IMG/VR virus record: IMGVR_UViG_3300025122_000165
Location: 1 to 23,479 of that record
DNA: 23,479 nucleotides
Origin: a virus
Reading direction: 5' to 3' (one strand)
This document shows positions 16,274 through 23,479 of this stretch, one piece after another. Each line of letters begins with the position of its first letter. Position 1 is the stretch's first letter. Both the position numbers and the translations under genes were made by a program. The notes under the pieces were generated by a model. That model searched no databases, had not been told where the DNA came from, and was given only the letters and a program-made list of their open reading frames with translations.

Positions 16274-17434
16274 ATGTCTATATCAATTGAACAAGAAGCT
16301 CAGAAAATTAAGCGGGACACTTTTCTAGTTATCAGGGATTCTCAAAATTCCCATGTATTACAGATCATTTCGTTAGCCGATCTACAGATTGGTACAATAG
16401 ATATTAAAGATTCTGCCAAGGGACTAATATTACATCCAAAAACAGCTCCGGATACAGTTGTCAATAAACTGTACAATGAGAATGGCACTCTCATGTTTAA
16501 CGGAGAACCTCTTGTCGGGAGATCTTTTTTCTCCAGTACCACGAAGGGTTCGATATTCACGACCGGTTCCACCGCATTTGTTGGAGGCCAGGCAACCCCA
16601 GGAATGCCCGATGCTCCAAGTGATGTAGGACCAGATGTATTCTTCTTTGTTTCCGGAACGGCCGGCAGTAAGGATACGACCATCACAGGGTCTGCTGTAT
16701 TCGGGGGTGACGTTGTTATTTCCGGAGCATTACACGGTGGATCACCGTTACAGATCGGTGAATATCTAACTACGCTAGGTACCGATGTTGCGTTTTATGT
16801 GTCTGGTGCAAAGGATTCTAAGAATACCAGCGTTCAAGGAGCGTCTCTATTCGGCGGCGACGTCATTGTTAGCGGTACTTTGTATGCCGAGAAATATGTC
16901 GTTGAAGTTGATGAGACGGTAACCGGTTCCTTGTTGGTTTCTGGCACCCTGGTTGTGTCTCAGAGTGGTCTATTCTATGAGGGTTTGGTTGTCAATGAAT
17001 CTGGCGAGTGTGGCACTGAGAATGATTTTCGGGTTGAATCAAACAACTTTACGCATGCGATCTTTGTCGATTCATGCGCCGATCAGGTTCTGATCCTGTC
17101 CGGTGGTGCAAACGAGGATTCAGATTTTAATATTGACGAGTATACTGACACCAACTTCTTTGTTTCAGGGGCAATTGACTCAAAGGATTCATCGGTTAAG
17201 GGTACGTCGGTTTTTGGTGGCGATCTTGTGGTAAGTGGTAGCATTTTACCTGGGGCGGATAATGCAACTGATCTTGGAAGTGCCACCAATCGCTTTGCCA
17301 ACGTGTATACAGGCGACCTCCATCTTAGAAACGATAAGGGGGATTGGACTATTGTGGAGGAACGGGATGCTCTTATTGCGGTGAATAACATAACGGGAAA
17401 GAAATATGAGATGATGCTTAAGCCGCTGGATTAA
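16274..17434 (+). CDS. Tail-fibre-like protein with three internal repeats
   Basis: A 386-aa protein that looks like a trimeric fibre or fibre-tip protein. Three 35-residue repeats lie at about residues 119-153, 169-203 and 290-324. They share the plan 'FxVSGAxxSKDTSVxGxSxFGGDVxVSG', as in FFVSGTAGSKDTTITG, FYVSGAKDSKNTSVQG and FFVSGAIDSKDSSVKG. A further region (about 219-250) holds degenerate 'VSG' strands. Such repeats commonly form beta-helical or beta-prism shafts in phage fibres. The C-terminus has DLGSATNRFANVYTGDLHLR and GDWTIVEERDALIAVNNITG, a recurrent end of phage fibre and structural proteins where it may mark an attachment or chaperone-like region. No intramolecular chaperone catalytic pair is evident. 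The Shine-Dalgarno is weak (GTGGAAAAG). The gene follows a 28-base gap. Confidence 0.78.
   Translation: MSISIEQEAQKIKRDTFLVIRDSQNSHVLQIISLADLQIGTIDIKDSAKGLILHPKTAPDTVVNKLYNENGTLMFNGEPLVGRSFFSSTTKGSIFTTGSTAFVGGQATPGMPDAPSDVGPDVFFFVSGTAGSKDTTITGSAVFGGDVVISGALHGGSPLQIGEYLTTLGTDVAFYVSGAKDSKNTSVQGASLFGGDVIVSGTLYAEKYVVEVDETVTGSLLVSGTLVVSQSGLFYEGLVVNESGECGTENDFRVESNNFTHAIFVDSCADQVLILSGGANEDSDFNIDEYTDTNFFVSGAIDSKDSSVKGTSVFGGDLVVSGSILPGADNATDLGSATNRFANVYTGDLHLRNDKGDWTIVEERDALIAVNNITGKKYEMMLKPLD
16628..16732 (+). repeat. Fibre repeat, copy 1
   Basis: First 35-codon copy of the repeat in the fibre-like protein (residues 119-153). It reads DVFFFVSGTAGSKDTTITG and then GSAVFGGDVVISGAL. The 'FGGDVVISG' half is the best conserved part between copies. 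Confidence 0.75.
16778..16882 (+). repeat. Fibre repeat, copy 2
   Basis: Second 35-codon copy (residues 169-203), 15 codons after copy 1. It reads DVAFYVSGAKDSKNTSVQG and then ASLFGGDVIVSGTL. Base identity to copy 1 is low compared with amino acid similarity, so the duplication is old. Confidence 0.75.
17141..17245 (+). repeat. Fibre repeat, copy 3
   Basis: Third 35-codon copy (residues 290-324), 86 codons after copy 2. It reads DTNFFVSGAIDSKDSSVKG and then TSVFGGDLVVSGSI, directly before the conserved C-terminal module. Confidence 0.75.
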
Positions 17435-17457
17435 TATTTCATGTGGGCTAAGCCGCT
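17419..17457 (+). repeat. Short in-frame direct repeat across the fibre gene stop
   Basis: TAAGCCGCT occurs at 17419-17427, in the last codons of the fibre-like gene, and again at 17449-17457, exactly 30 bases later. Both copies are in the same frame: the gene ends Lys-Pro-Leu-Asp-stop, and the second copy would read Lys-Pro-Leu-stop if the TAA were read through. The remaining gap (to 17488) holds AAGGAT, the ribosome binding site of the next gene. Confidence 0.6.
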
Positions 17458-17488
17458 TTAGAATTGGGATTAAGGATATTTAAATAAC

Positions 17489-18991
17489 ATGGCCGGAATA
17501 TTAAACAGTAAAAATCGTATATTAGACGTTCTTATAACTCCTCCCGGGAGGGCCCAAGCCGCCAATGGTCATATGCAGTTTCGTTATGTGACGCTCACAG
17601 ATGGGCATGCTTTTTATGAGGCGGGTACGGGATTACCAACGGCCTCAAACGTTGCGTCAGATGCAGGGGATAGAATATATTTTGAAGCCACGAGTCGTTT
17701 TCAAGACACTATTACTCTAGAGACCGATTTAAACGGAGTAATTACTTTTGAGGATTTTAAACTGCAGGTACCGGATTCAGCTATAGCTGGACAAATGGAA
17801 TCAAAAGGAAATCACTTGGTTGTGAGTGGCGTATTTCCAACGGGATCCATTATAAATCCCTTGATAGGTGGTTTACCTGACGAAATTACACGTGGAATGA
17901 CCGCGAGTTATGGACAACAATATTTTCTTTCTACGCATGATCCCTTTGGTAGAAGTGATGAATTTAATACCGACAAGGACACCGTAGACTTTTCTTTTAG
18001 GCCCCAGCCGCAATTCGATGCCGCGGGGATTGTCATTCCGGATATCCCCGGTGCCCCCCCGGCGTTGATCGATGGCGGTGACTCGACTTCCTTAAAAAGC
18101 CATTTTTCGGAGATATGGAAGGATGAGAAATTATATAAACATGTTAATTTTATGTTTCTACCTCCCGTCAATAAACTTCCTGCTGAGGTTCACATATTGG
18201 AGATATTACCATATCTCATGATGAATCTGGATTTAGCGAATATTCCTGACATAAAAACGTTTAAGACTTCTCCTGCGTCGGATAAGTTTGATGATTATGT
18301 GAAAGTATTGAGGTGGTTGATACAGTCGTCGGTTTCTAACGAGGATGTTAATTGGAAAGAGGCTTTTTCGTCGACACTTTCTGATCCGTTCATAGTAGAC
18401 TCTAGTTCAAAAAAGCCATTGCAGAATATAATTGACAAAAACATAACATTTTTAGATCAACAAACTGATGAAATACTTACTGCGGCCAAGATGGTCTATA
18501 TGGGAAATTATCCCAGTTTTGTTGTTCCCGATTATAGTTTAGTAAAACGCTATAAGGTATTACAGTCATATGTTGATATGCAAAAAACGATAATGGACAT
18601 AAATCTAAATTGGAATAAAATCGATTTTACTGAATCATCTTCGGACAACAATATCATAATGCAGATTTTTGAGTTTCCAGAAAACGAGAACGTAATTAAC
18701 AAATTAGCAGTTATTGATGGTGGAACTTTGATTGATAATAATAAGTTCGGTCCAGATCAGAGACTTTTTCATGTGGGTAAAATTTATCAAACAAATCAAT
18801 TAAACTGGGAGAATTCGGGAGATGTTGATGGGGGTGGAGAATTATCTCTTACAAAATTTGTAAATATATTTGATATTGTGATGCATGATGACACATATGA
18901 CATTAGGACTAAAGAGACATACCTCGGTCTAGGGGGTGATACATATAATCTTTCTACTGAGTTGCTTGATAGTATGGTCGGCACCAATTAA
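17489..18991 (+). CDS. Virion structural protein, unknown function (500 aa)
   Basis: A 500-aa protein whose N-terminus (GILNSKNRILDVLITPPGRA, then MQFRYVTLTDGHAFYE) matches, from memory, a widespread group of unassigned phage structural proteins that begin 'GILd.KsRi.D..iT..GR.q.a.G.m...y...tD'. The rest is not recognised: a Pro-rich linker near residues 165-195 (VIPDIPGAPPALIDGGDS), a mixed helix and strand region, and a C-terminal part with FGPDQRLFHVGKIYQTNQLN and KFVNIFDIVMHDDTYD. There is no membrane segment, signal peptide or enzyme motif. AAGGAT eleven bases before the ATG acts as ribosome binding site. The gene after it begins 17 bases past its stop. Its constant company with baseplate genes suggests a tail or baseplate component. 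Confidence 0.75.
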   Translation: MAGILNSKNRILDVLITPPGRAQAANGHMQFRYVTLTDGHAFYEAGTGLPTASNVASDAGDRIYFEATSRFQDTITLETDLNGVITFEDFKLQVPDSAIAGQMESKGNHLVVSGVFPTGSIINPLIGGLPDEITRGMTASYGQQYFLSTHDPFGRSDEFNTDKDTVDFSFRPQPQFDAAGIVIPDIPGAPPALIDGGDSTSLKSHFSEIWKDEKLYKHVNFMFLPPVNKLPAEVHILEILPYLMMNLDLANIPDIKTFKTSPASDKFDDYVKVLRWLIQSSVSNEDVNWKEAFSSTLSDPFIVDSSSKKPLQNIIDKNITFLDQQTDEILTAAKMVYMGNYPSFVVPDYSLVKRYKVLQSYVDMQKTIMDINLNWNKIDFTESSSDNNIIMQIFEFPENENVINKLAVIDGGTLIDNNKFGPDQRLFHVGKIYQTNQLNWENSGDVDGGGELSLTKFVNIFDIVMHDDTYDIRTKETYLGLGGDTYNLSTELLDSMVGTN

Positions 18992-19008
18992 TTCTAGCGG
19001 AGAAGACG

Positions 19009-21657
19009 ATGGCAATATTTAAGGGTACTCGTACAATTAAGGATGATCTTCTACACATTCCGCGCAATTGTTTATTCTATATAGGCAATCATCATAGCGA
19101 TTATGACAGGGGTCGTACTGGTGGGGAAATTTATGGGATAAAATTTTTAATCAATTTAGGGAAGGCTATCAAGAAAGGAGTCACGAACGTAAAAGTAACT
19201 GCATATTATGAACACCCTGATAGATGGAGGAAAGGTAAACGTCCATACAAATCATCACCCAAACTCAAGGCGTTGGCTTTAAAGCAAAGTGTTCCTCGAA
19301 AAGATAGAAGATCTTATGATAGGCTATTAACGGTAGTGGGTGCTGAGATAATTGATGTTACTCATCTCATTAATAACGAAGTAGCTAGTTCCATTGATAA
19401 ATATCCTTTATCAACCAAGATTTTTAATGAGAGGATTTTACCAAGAAAGGACGTTTTTCAAGTCATTTCCTCTAATGTTGATCGACGTATAGGGTTATCG
19501 GCAGCTACGACCATGACAGCTATACCAATTGGTTTCCCAACACGGGGGACTGATGAAATTACCAATTCACATAGATATATCATCATGCTGCAACAGGGTC
19601 ATGATCCTGCATCTATTTTAAAATATCCCTTTCCACTAATCCCGCCACAATTAAGGATGCAAAATACTCACGGTTATTCAAAGTCTTCTGGCTATAGTTT
19701 TCTTGCTCCACCCATGAGAAGACTGGGCACGGGTGCAGTCGATCTAAACGTAGATTTAGCTTTCTTCTATCATGACGATCATTATTCCGACAGTACAATG
19801 GAAATGCAGGCCGTTAGACTTGCAACAATTAATTCTGCGGAGGGTAAAGTAGGGGAATCTATTATAAAGCAATCACTAACCTTAGAGTGGCACCGTGTTG
19901 AGGCTGAGTTTAAGTTTTCTAGACCACTTCACCTAGCTTTATCATCAATGATTTATTTTGAATTTTTAACTATCGATGCCCGTGGTAATACTCGTGATCG
20001 TCATGTATTACCCATACAGATAAGTGATTCATTAAAGCTAGCTTCATACCCTGTAACTGCCCCTACCATAATGGCGAAATGGTCCAACGAAGGTAATTTA
20101 ATTACCGTGCTACAAACAGATTACCGCGCATACTCCGTCGTAGTGTATGCTAAACAAATAGACATGCCGACTTTGATTTCGGGGGGATACCCCGGGTGGT
20201 CCAGGTTGAAGGAGCTTTATGCTTCAAATACACGTTCGGCAACCTATGTGCATCGTGTAATAAATAATGGGCCAACAATTTATAGGGCATTTGCAATATC
20301 ATCCAATGGAAAGATAAGTCATGAATTTTCATCTGTTGTGGTGTGGCCGACCACGTTTGAAGTTTCTGGTGTTAGATCATTTCCAGTTCAGAAAATACAG
20401 GATATCAGCAACGCTATATTAATTCCTAAGAGGGTAGGTCCTGCAGTCCAGATTGAAGTGACAAATATACTAGGCATTGATATCACAAAGATAGCAATCC
20501 AGGTTACAAATGTCACATGCAGCACGTCAGATATAGGAACCCCGTATAGAAGGGTAAACGTTCTTACGATGGATGGCGAAAACGGGGGACCAATTGGGTT
20601 AAGTACAACAAAACAAAATTCTGTTTTCTATCATTCTACACCTGAGGATAACAATGCATATCAGTATACAGCCGTTTTTCAGAAGAGTGATGGAACAATT
20701 AGTCAGGGGGGATACCGCGCTTATTTTGAGTATTTAGGGAGAACAAAGTATGATGAGGGTGTCCGGATAAGTACGGGTCCCGCGGTAATGACAAATACTG
20801 GTCCTCGTTTTAAGATTTTGATGGGATTTAATGAGCCAGGATTTTCAGATGTATTGACAACACTAGCCGCCGGTGGTGTTTCCACTCCCTTCTTAGATGA
20901 AATTAGGTCAAATAGAGGTCGGGTAGAGTCTTTACTTAAGGCTCACGTTATAAGATATGATAAAACGACTGGAGGCACCACAGATTACGGACTAGTTGAA
21001 GCGGGAGAATTTCTGGATTCGGCAAATGTCGTCCGCGGCCATGAATATCTATACGAAGTCAGATTATTACGAGCATCAATTTTTGATTTGATTCGTGGTA
21101 TTACTTTAGACGAAAAAGACGCTTTAACGTTACGGAATTATGCGAAAGATCGGGCTAAATTTGAAAATTCGACGACACTGAGGACAAATACACTACCCGC
21201 AGTTAATGCATTAACAATAAAGAATGATCCGGATACATTGAAAATTAAAGATGTTTTTTGGAAGGGCCGAACATCCCATGTTAGTTATGTAGAATTATCT
21301 GTACCGGTGATGGATGTGTCTATAGAAAAATTAGTAGCCATTTTTTCAGAAGATACAGAGATAGGTCCTTCAGTTACGGTAAGTGGTTTTATACATGGAG
21401 CGGTGAAGATGGTTGATTCTGTCATTATATATGCGGAAACGTCGCGACAAAAGGCAGTTGTAGGAGTTGTACATATGCATGGTAGCGATAGGGGTTTTAC
21501 ATTTCGTGATACAACCCTTGGAAGCCTAGTGGGCACTCGTAAATACAGTGCCAGGATTCTTAAGAACAATTATGCAATGTCTTCTGAAACTCCCCAGTAC
21601 ACTATAACAAAACGAACCAGTTTATCTTTTGACGAGGAACGAGCAAATGGCATTTAA
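19009..21657 (+). CDS. Large structural protein with fibronectin-III-like stretch
   Basis: An 882-aa protein of unknown function. The N-terminus is not recognised; residues about 73-105 are unusually basic (RWRKGKRPYKSSPKLKALAL and following), which could bind nucleic acid or an acidic partner. Residues about 348-450 look like one fibronectin type III or similar Ig-like domain: VTAPTIMAKWSNEGNLITVL, then YSVVVYAKQ, a Trp-containing loop and IYRAFAISSNGKISHEFSSV. A further beta-rich domain of the same general type may follow at about residues 620-700 (PRFKILMGFNEPG to YLYEVRLLRASIFDLIRG). No catalytic motif or membrane helix is seen. The start has CGGAG at good spacing. The end overlaps the next gene by 11 bases. 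A baseplate or fibre role is inferred from neighbours. Confidence 0.72.
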   Translation: MAIFKGTRTIKDDLLHIPRNCLFYIGNHHSDYDRGRTGGEIYGIKFLINLGKAIKKGVTNVKVTAYYEHPDRWRKGKRPYKSSPKLKALALKQSVPRKDRRSYDRLLTVVGAEIIDVTHLINNEVASSIDKYPLSTKIFNERILPRKDVFQVISSNVDRRIGLSAATTMTAIPIGFPTRGTDEITNSHRYIIMLQQGHDPASILKYPFPLIPPQLRMQNTHGYSKSSGYSFLAPPMRRLGTGAVDLNVDLAFFYHDDHYSDSTMEMQAVRLATINSAEGKVGESIIKQSLTLEWHRVEAEFKFSRPLHLALSSMIYFEFLTIDARGNTRDRHVLPIQISDSLKLASYPVTAPTIMAKWSNEGNLITVLQTDYRAYSVVVYAKQIDMPTLISGGYPGWSRLKELYASNTRSATYVHRVINNGPTIYRAFAISSNGKISHEFSSVVVWPTTFEVSGVRSFPVQKIQDISNAILIPKRVGPAVQIEVTNILGIDITKIAIQVTNVTCSTSDIGTPYRRVNVLTMDGENGGPIGLSTTKQNSVFYHSTPEDNNAYQYTAVFQKSDGTISQGGYRAYFEYLGRTKYDEGVRISTGPAVMTNTGPRFKILMGFNEPGFSDVLTTLAAGGVSTPFLDEIRSNRGRVESLLKAHVIRYDKTTGGTTDYGLVEAGEFLDSANVVRGHEYLYEVRLLRASIFDLIRGITLDEKDALTLRNYAKDRAKFENSTTLRTNTLPAVNALTIKNDPDTLKIKDVFWKGRTSHVSYVELSVPVMDVSIEKLVAIFSEDTEIGPSVTVSGFIHGAVKMVDSVIIYAETSRQKAVVGVVHMHGSDRGFTFRDTTLGSLVGTRKYSARILKNNYAMSSETPQYTITKRTSLSFDEERANGI

Positions 21658-23479
21658 AATTCGCAGGGGTAAATTTAAAACGCCCATTCGACGTCTTACA
21701 CTATTCGAGACACATTCATCCCTACAGAATGATGCTCTAGTTCGGCGACAAAGAGTAAGTTCTTTAGTAAAATCGACACCGCCAGCGAAGCTCCGCGCCG
21801 CAATGGGCGCTTTACCCAGGACAAATTTACGTAGTTCTCTTTCACGTCGAAGTGGCATGCCGGCATTTGTTCCAGCTCAAAAAGTCTCTAGAAAAGCAAT
21901 ACAAAATGTAGGCATACCTACTTTGTCACAAGTTATAGGTTCGATACATGCTGGATTTATTAGTGAGGCAGTTGATGCTCCTACTCCCGGTGGCCGTAGA
22001 CTTTTAGTTTCAAAGCCGGATTCTAGTGATGAAAAAAAACGAGCTCTTTTTCATCAAAGACACATTAGTGAGCTAAGTAAATCAGCCACGAACCAGATAA
22101 AGAAAAGAAGCACAGGTACACACCTATTATTTCAGGGTGACGAAGGTAAGACTATCGAAAAGCAGGAGACGACCCAACAGTCTAAGCCATATATGGCGGG
22201 GGGTGAGGATCTAGAGGGTCACCTTATTCCTCCTGGGGGGGGTGGTCGAGCTACAATTCTTGCATTTTTGAACTATCATGCCATTGATAATTATTACGGG
22301 GATGCGGACATGGACGCCAGTAATAAAAGCGATAATGAGCTCAACGTTACTCCCATTACAATAGGCGAGCTTTTAGAGCTTCGTATAAGAAATAATCACC
22401 TTCGGTATGCAAATGCCAAATATTGCCATAATGAACTTAGCAAGATAACATCCAATACCGGTGGAACACTTGTAGGTTTACGAAATGAGGCAAATAAGGT
22501 GATGCAATTCTTCCATGAACATGTTTGGATCGCTGATGCTATATTAGGCTGGATTCGTCAAGCTGAAGAATCACTAGACATTCTGGGTAGTTGGCAACAA
22601 TTTTCGTATGGAGATGTACAGAGTATCTATAATAATTCATATAAGGACTATTCCTATCTTCCACCACCAACTAATTTTGTAGACGGTATTGGTGAATATT
22701 TGGGGTTCGATAGTGTTGAAGTACAAGCAAATTTCTCAAATACTCGTGCGTATTTACAAATTGTGCATGATTTGAAGATGTCTCTATCGAGGAAGTGGGG
22801 AGTGGGATCCCCTCTATTGTATTGGCCAGATAATGTAAAGACATGGGCACGAACCGAATTTGCACCGGAAAATAATATTGAGGGTTTACCAAGAAAACTG
22901 GAGCCCATTTTAACTGTTAACGGGTATATTTTTGGCAGTGGTATAATCACCGGTGAAGATACCATGGAGACCCAGGGACCGGGCGTATTTAAGGGAGGGG
23001 GGTTCTTCAATAAGGGCGGGGTTAACCCCGCCGGTTGGGACATTACAGTACCTCAAGTGGGGGTACTGGATGTTTTCGGTACAATGGATGGTATATATGA
23101 AATTAAGCACGCTGATAAATCTCTGGAAATATCTAGCTTTTTTTTACCTCTTATGGTTTTATCTAGAGAGTTGACACAATCATCAGGGTTGGGATATCTT
23201 CATTCTACACCAGGCGGCGCAATTTTGGGTCGTGATTTAATGGAGAATCACGTGGATGATGTTTTTGGGTCGGTCCATACGGACGGGATTTTAAAAGCAG
23301 GTGAACACCATAACACGTTACGCTTTTTTCCCATGGGAAAGGACCCGGATTCGGGCCTTGAGGGCGCATGGATGCCCGAGATACTGCACCCCAACACTGA
23401 ACCCGTAGTTAATCCAATATACGCAACAAATCTAAACTGGGATATAGTGAAACTAATGCCGTTCAATCCACCCGGCACC
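21647..23479 (+). CDS. Large protein of unknown function, 3' end outside window
   Basis: An uninterrupted frame of 611 codons runs from ATG 21647 to the last base of the window without a stop, so the gene continues to the right. GAGGA at 21634-21638 gives a good ribosome binding site, and the start overlaps the upstream gene by 11 bases. The first 70 residues are very basic (MAFKIRRGKFKTPIRRLTLF, later RTNLRSSLSRRSG) and nearly free of acidic residues. A central helical-looking region holds ELLELRIRNNHLRYANAKYC, GTLVGLRNEANKVMQFFHEH and LGWIRQAEESLDILGSWQQF. A Gly-rich beta-like part follows (GPGVFKGGGFFNKGG, then VPQVGVLDVFGTMDGIYEIK). I do not recognise the family. It is probably another virion protein by context. 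Minus-strand frames in this interval are shadows. Confidence 0.7.
   Translation, partial: MAFKIRRGKFKTPIRRLTLFETHSSLQNDALVRRQRVSSLVKSTPPAKLRAAMGALPRTNLRSSLSRRSGMPAFVPAQKVSRKAIQNVGIPTLSQVIGSIHAGFISEAVDAPTPGGRRLLVSKPDSSDEKKRALFHQRHISELSKSATNQIKKRSTGTHLLFQGDEGKTIEKQETTQQSKPYMAGGEDLEGHLIPPGGGGRATILAFLNYHAIDNYYGDADMDASNKSDNELNVTPITIGELLELRIRNNHLRYANAKYCHNELSKITSNTGGTLVGLRNEANKVMQFFHEHVWIADAILGWIRQAEESLDILGSWQQFSYGDVQSIYNNSYKDYSYLPPPTNFVDGIGEYLGFDSVEVQANFSNTRAYLQIVHDLKMSLSRKWGVGSPLLYWPDNVKTWARTEFAPENNIEGLPRKLEPILTVNGYIFGSGIITGEDTMETQGPGVFKGGGFFNKGGVNPAGWDITVPQVGVLDVFGTMDGIYEIKHADKSLEISSFFLPLMVLSRELTQSSGLGYLHSTPGGAILGRDLMENHVDDVFGSVHTDGILKAGEHHNTLRFFPMGKDPDSGLEGAWMPEILHPNTEPVVNPIYATNLNWDIVKLMPFNPPGT

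Noticed and set aside
8427-17434. Possible diversity-generating retroelement acting on the adhesin genes
   Set aside because: No reverse transcriptase, no template repeat and no near-identical variable repeat pair were seen in the window.
17479-17487. TTTAAATAA before the 500-aa gene, resembling a late promoter
   Set aside because: It touches the start codon and would give a transcript lacking the AAGGAT ribosome binding site, so it is probably only AT-rich spacer.
22654-23043. Minus-strand open frame of 129 codons near the right end
   Set aside because: The + strand is open across the entire interval as one 611-codon gene with a good start, so this frame is a shadow.

Overview
The window is a stretch of a tailed-phage genome (Caudoviricetes). 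The phage has a contractile, T4-like baseplate and is divergent from T4 itself. All thirteen genes lie on the + strand and are packed end to end with overlaps or short gaps. The longest gap is 116 bases and holds a striking palindrome. Recognisable T4-type modules are a gp55-like late sigma factor, a gp5-like baseplate hub/spike with an OB-fold, a gp25-like wedge protein and a gp6-like wedge protein. The rest resemble, from memory, the large structural proteins seen in marine and freshwater metagenomic myoviruses. No integrase, tRNA, IS element, CRISPR array or bacterial housekeeping gene is visible. The host cannot be named from this sequence; base composition is moderately AT-rich.

Layout. 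Bases 3-2391 hold a short non-structural block: the 3' part of a GT-B glycosyltransferase (5' end outside the window), a one-helix membrane protein, the late sigma factor and a small helical protein. Bases 2397-6400 are the baseplate core: gp5-like hub/spike, the 28-base palindrome, gp25-like and gp6-like wedge proteins. Bases 6409-17434 hold the likely peripheral baseplate and adhesin proteins: a 670-aa protein with a foreign-looking inserted domain, a 1259-aa protein with two LamG-like domains around a tail-protein-like segment, two adjacent Thr-Gly-Ser-rich proteins (385 and 949 aa), and a 386-aa fibre-like protein with a threefold internal repeat. Bases 17489-23479 hold three large proteins of unknown function (500 aa, 882 aa with a fibronectin-III-like stretch, and a gene of at least 611 codons that runs off the right edge).

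Inferred joint role. The sigma factor would direct late transcription of the virion genes. gp5-, gp25- and gp6-like proteins would form the inner baseplate and spike. The large proteins downstream would decorate the baseplate or form receptor-binding fibres. The glycosyltransferase could modify phage DNA, a virion protein or a host surface glycan; the sequence does not say which. No clearly new defence or regulatory system is visible. The less explained items are the tandem palindrome, the inserted domain, the LamG/tail fusion and the unassigned genes at the right end.
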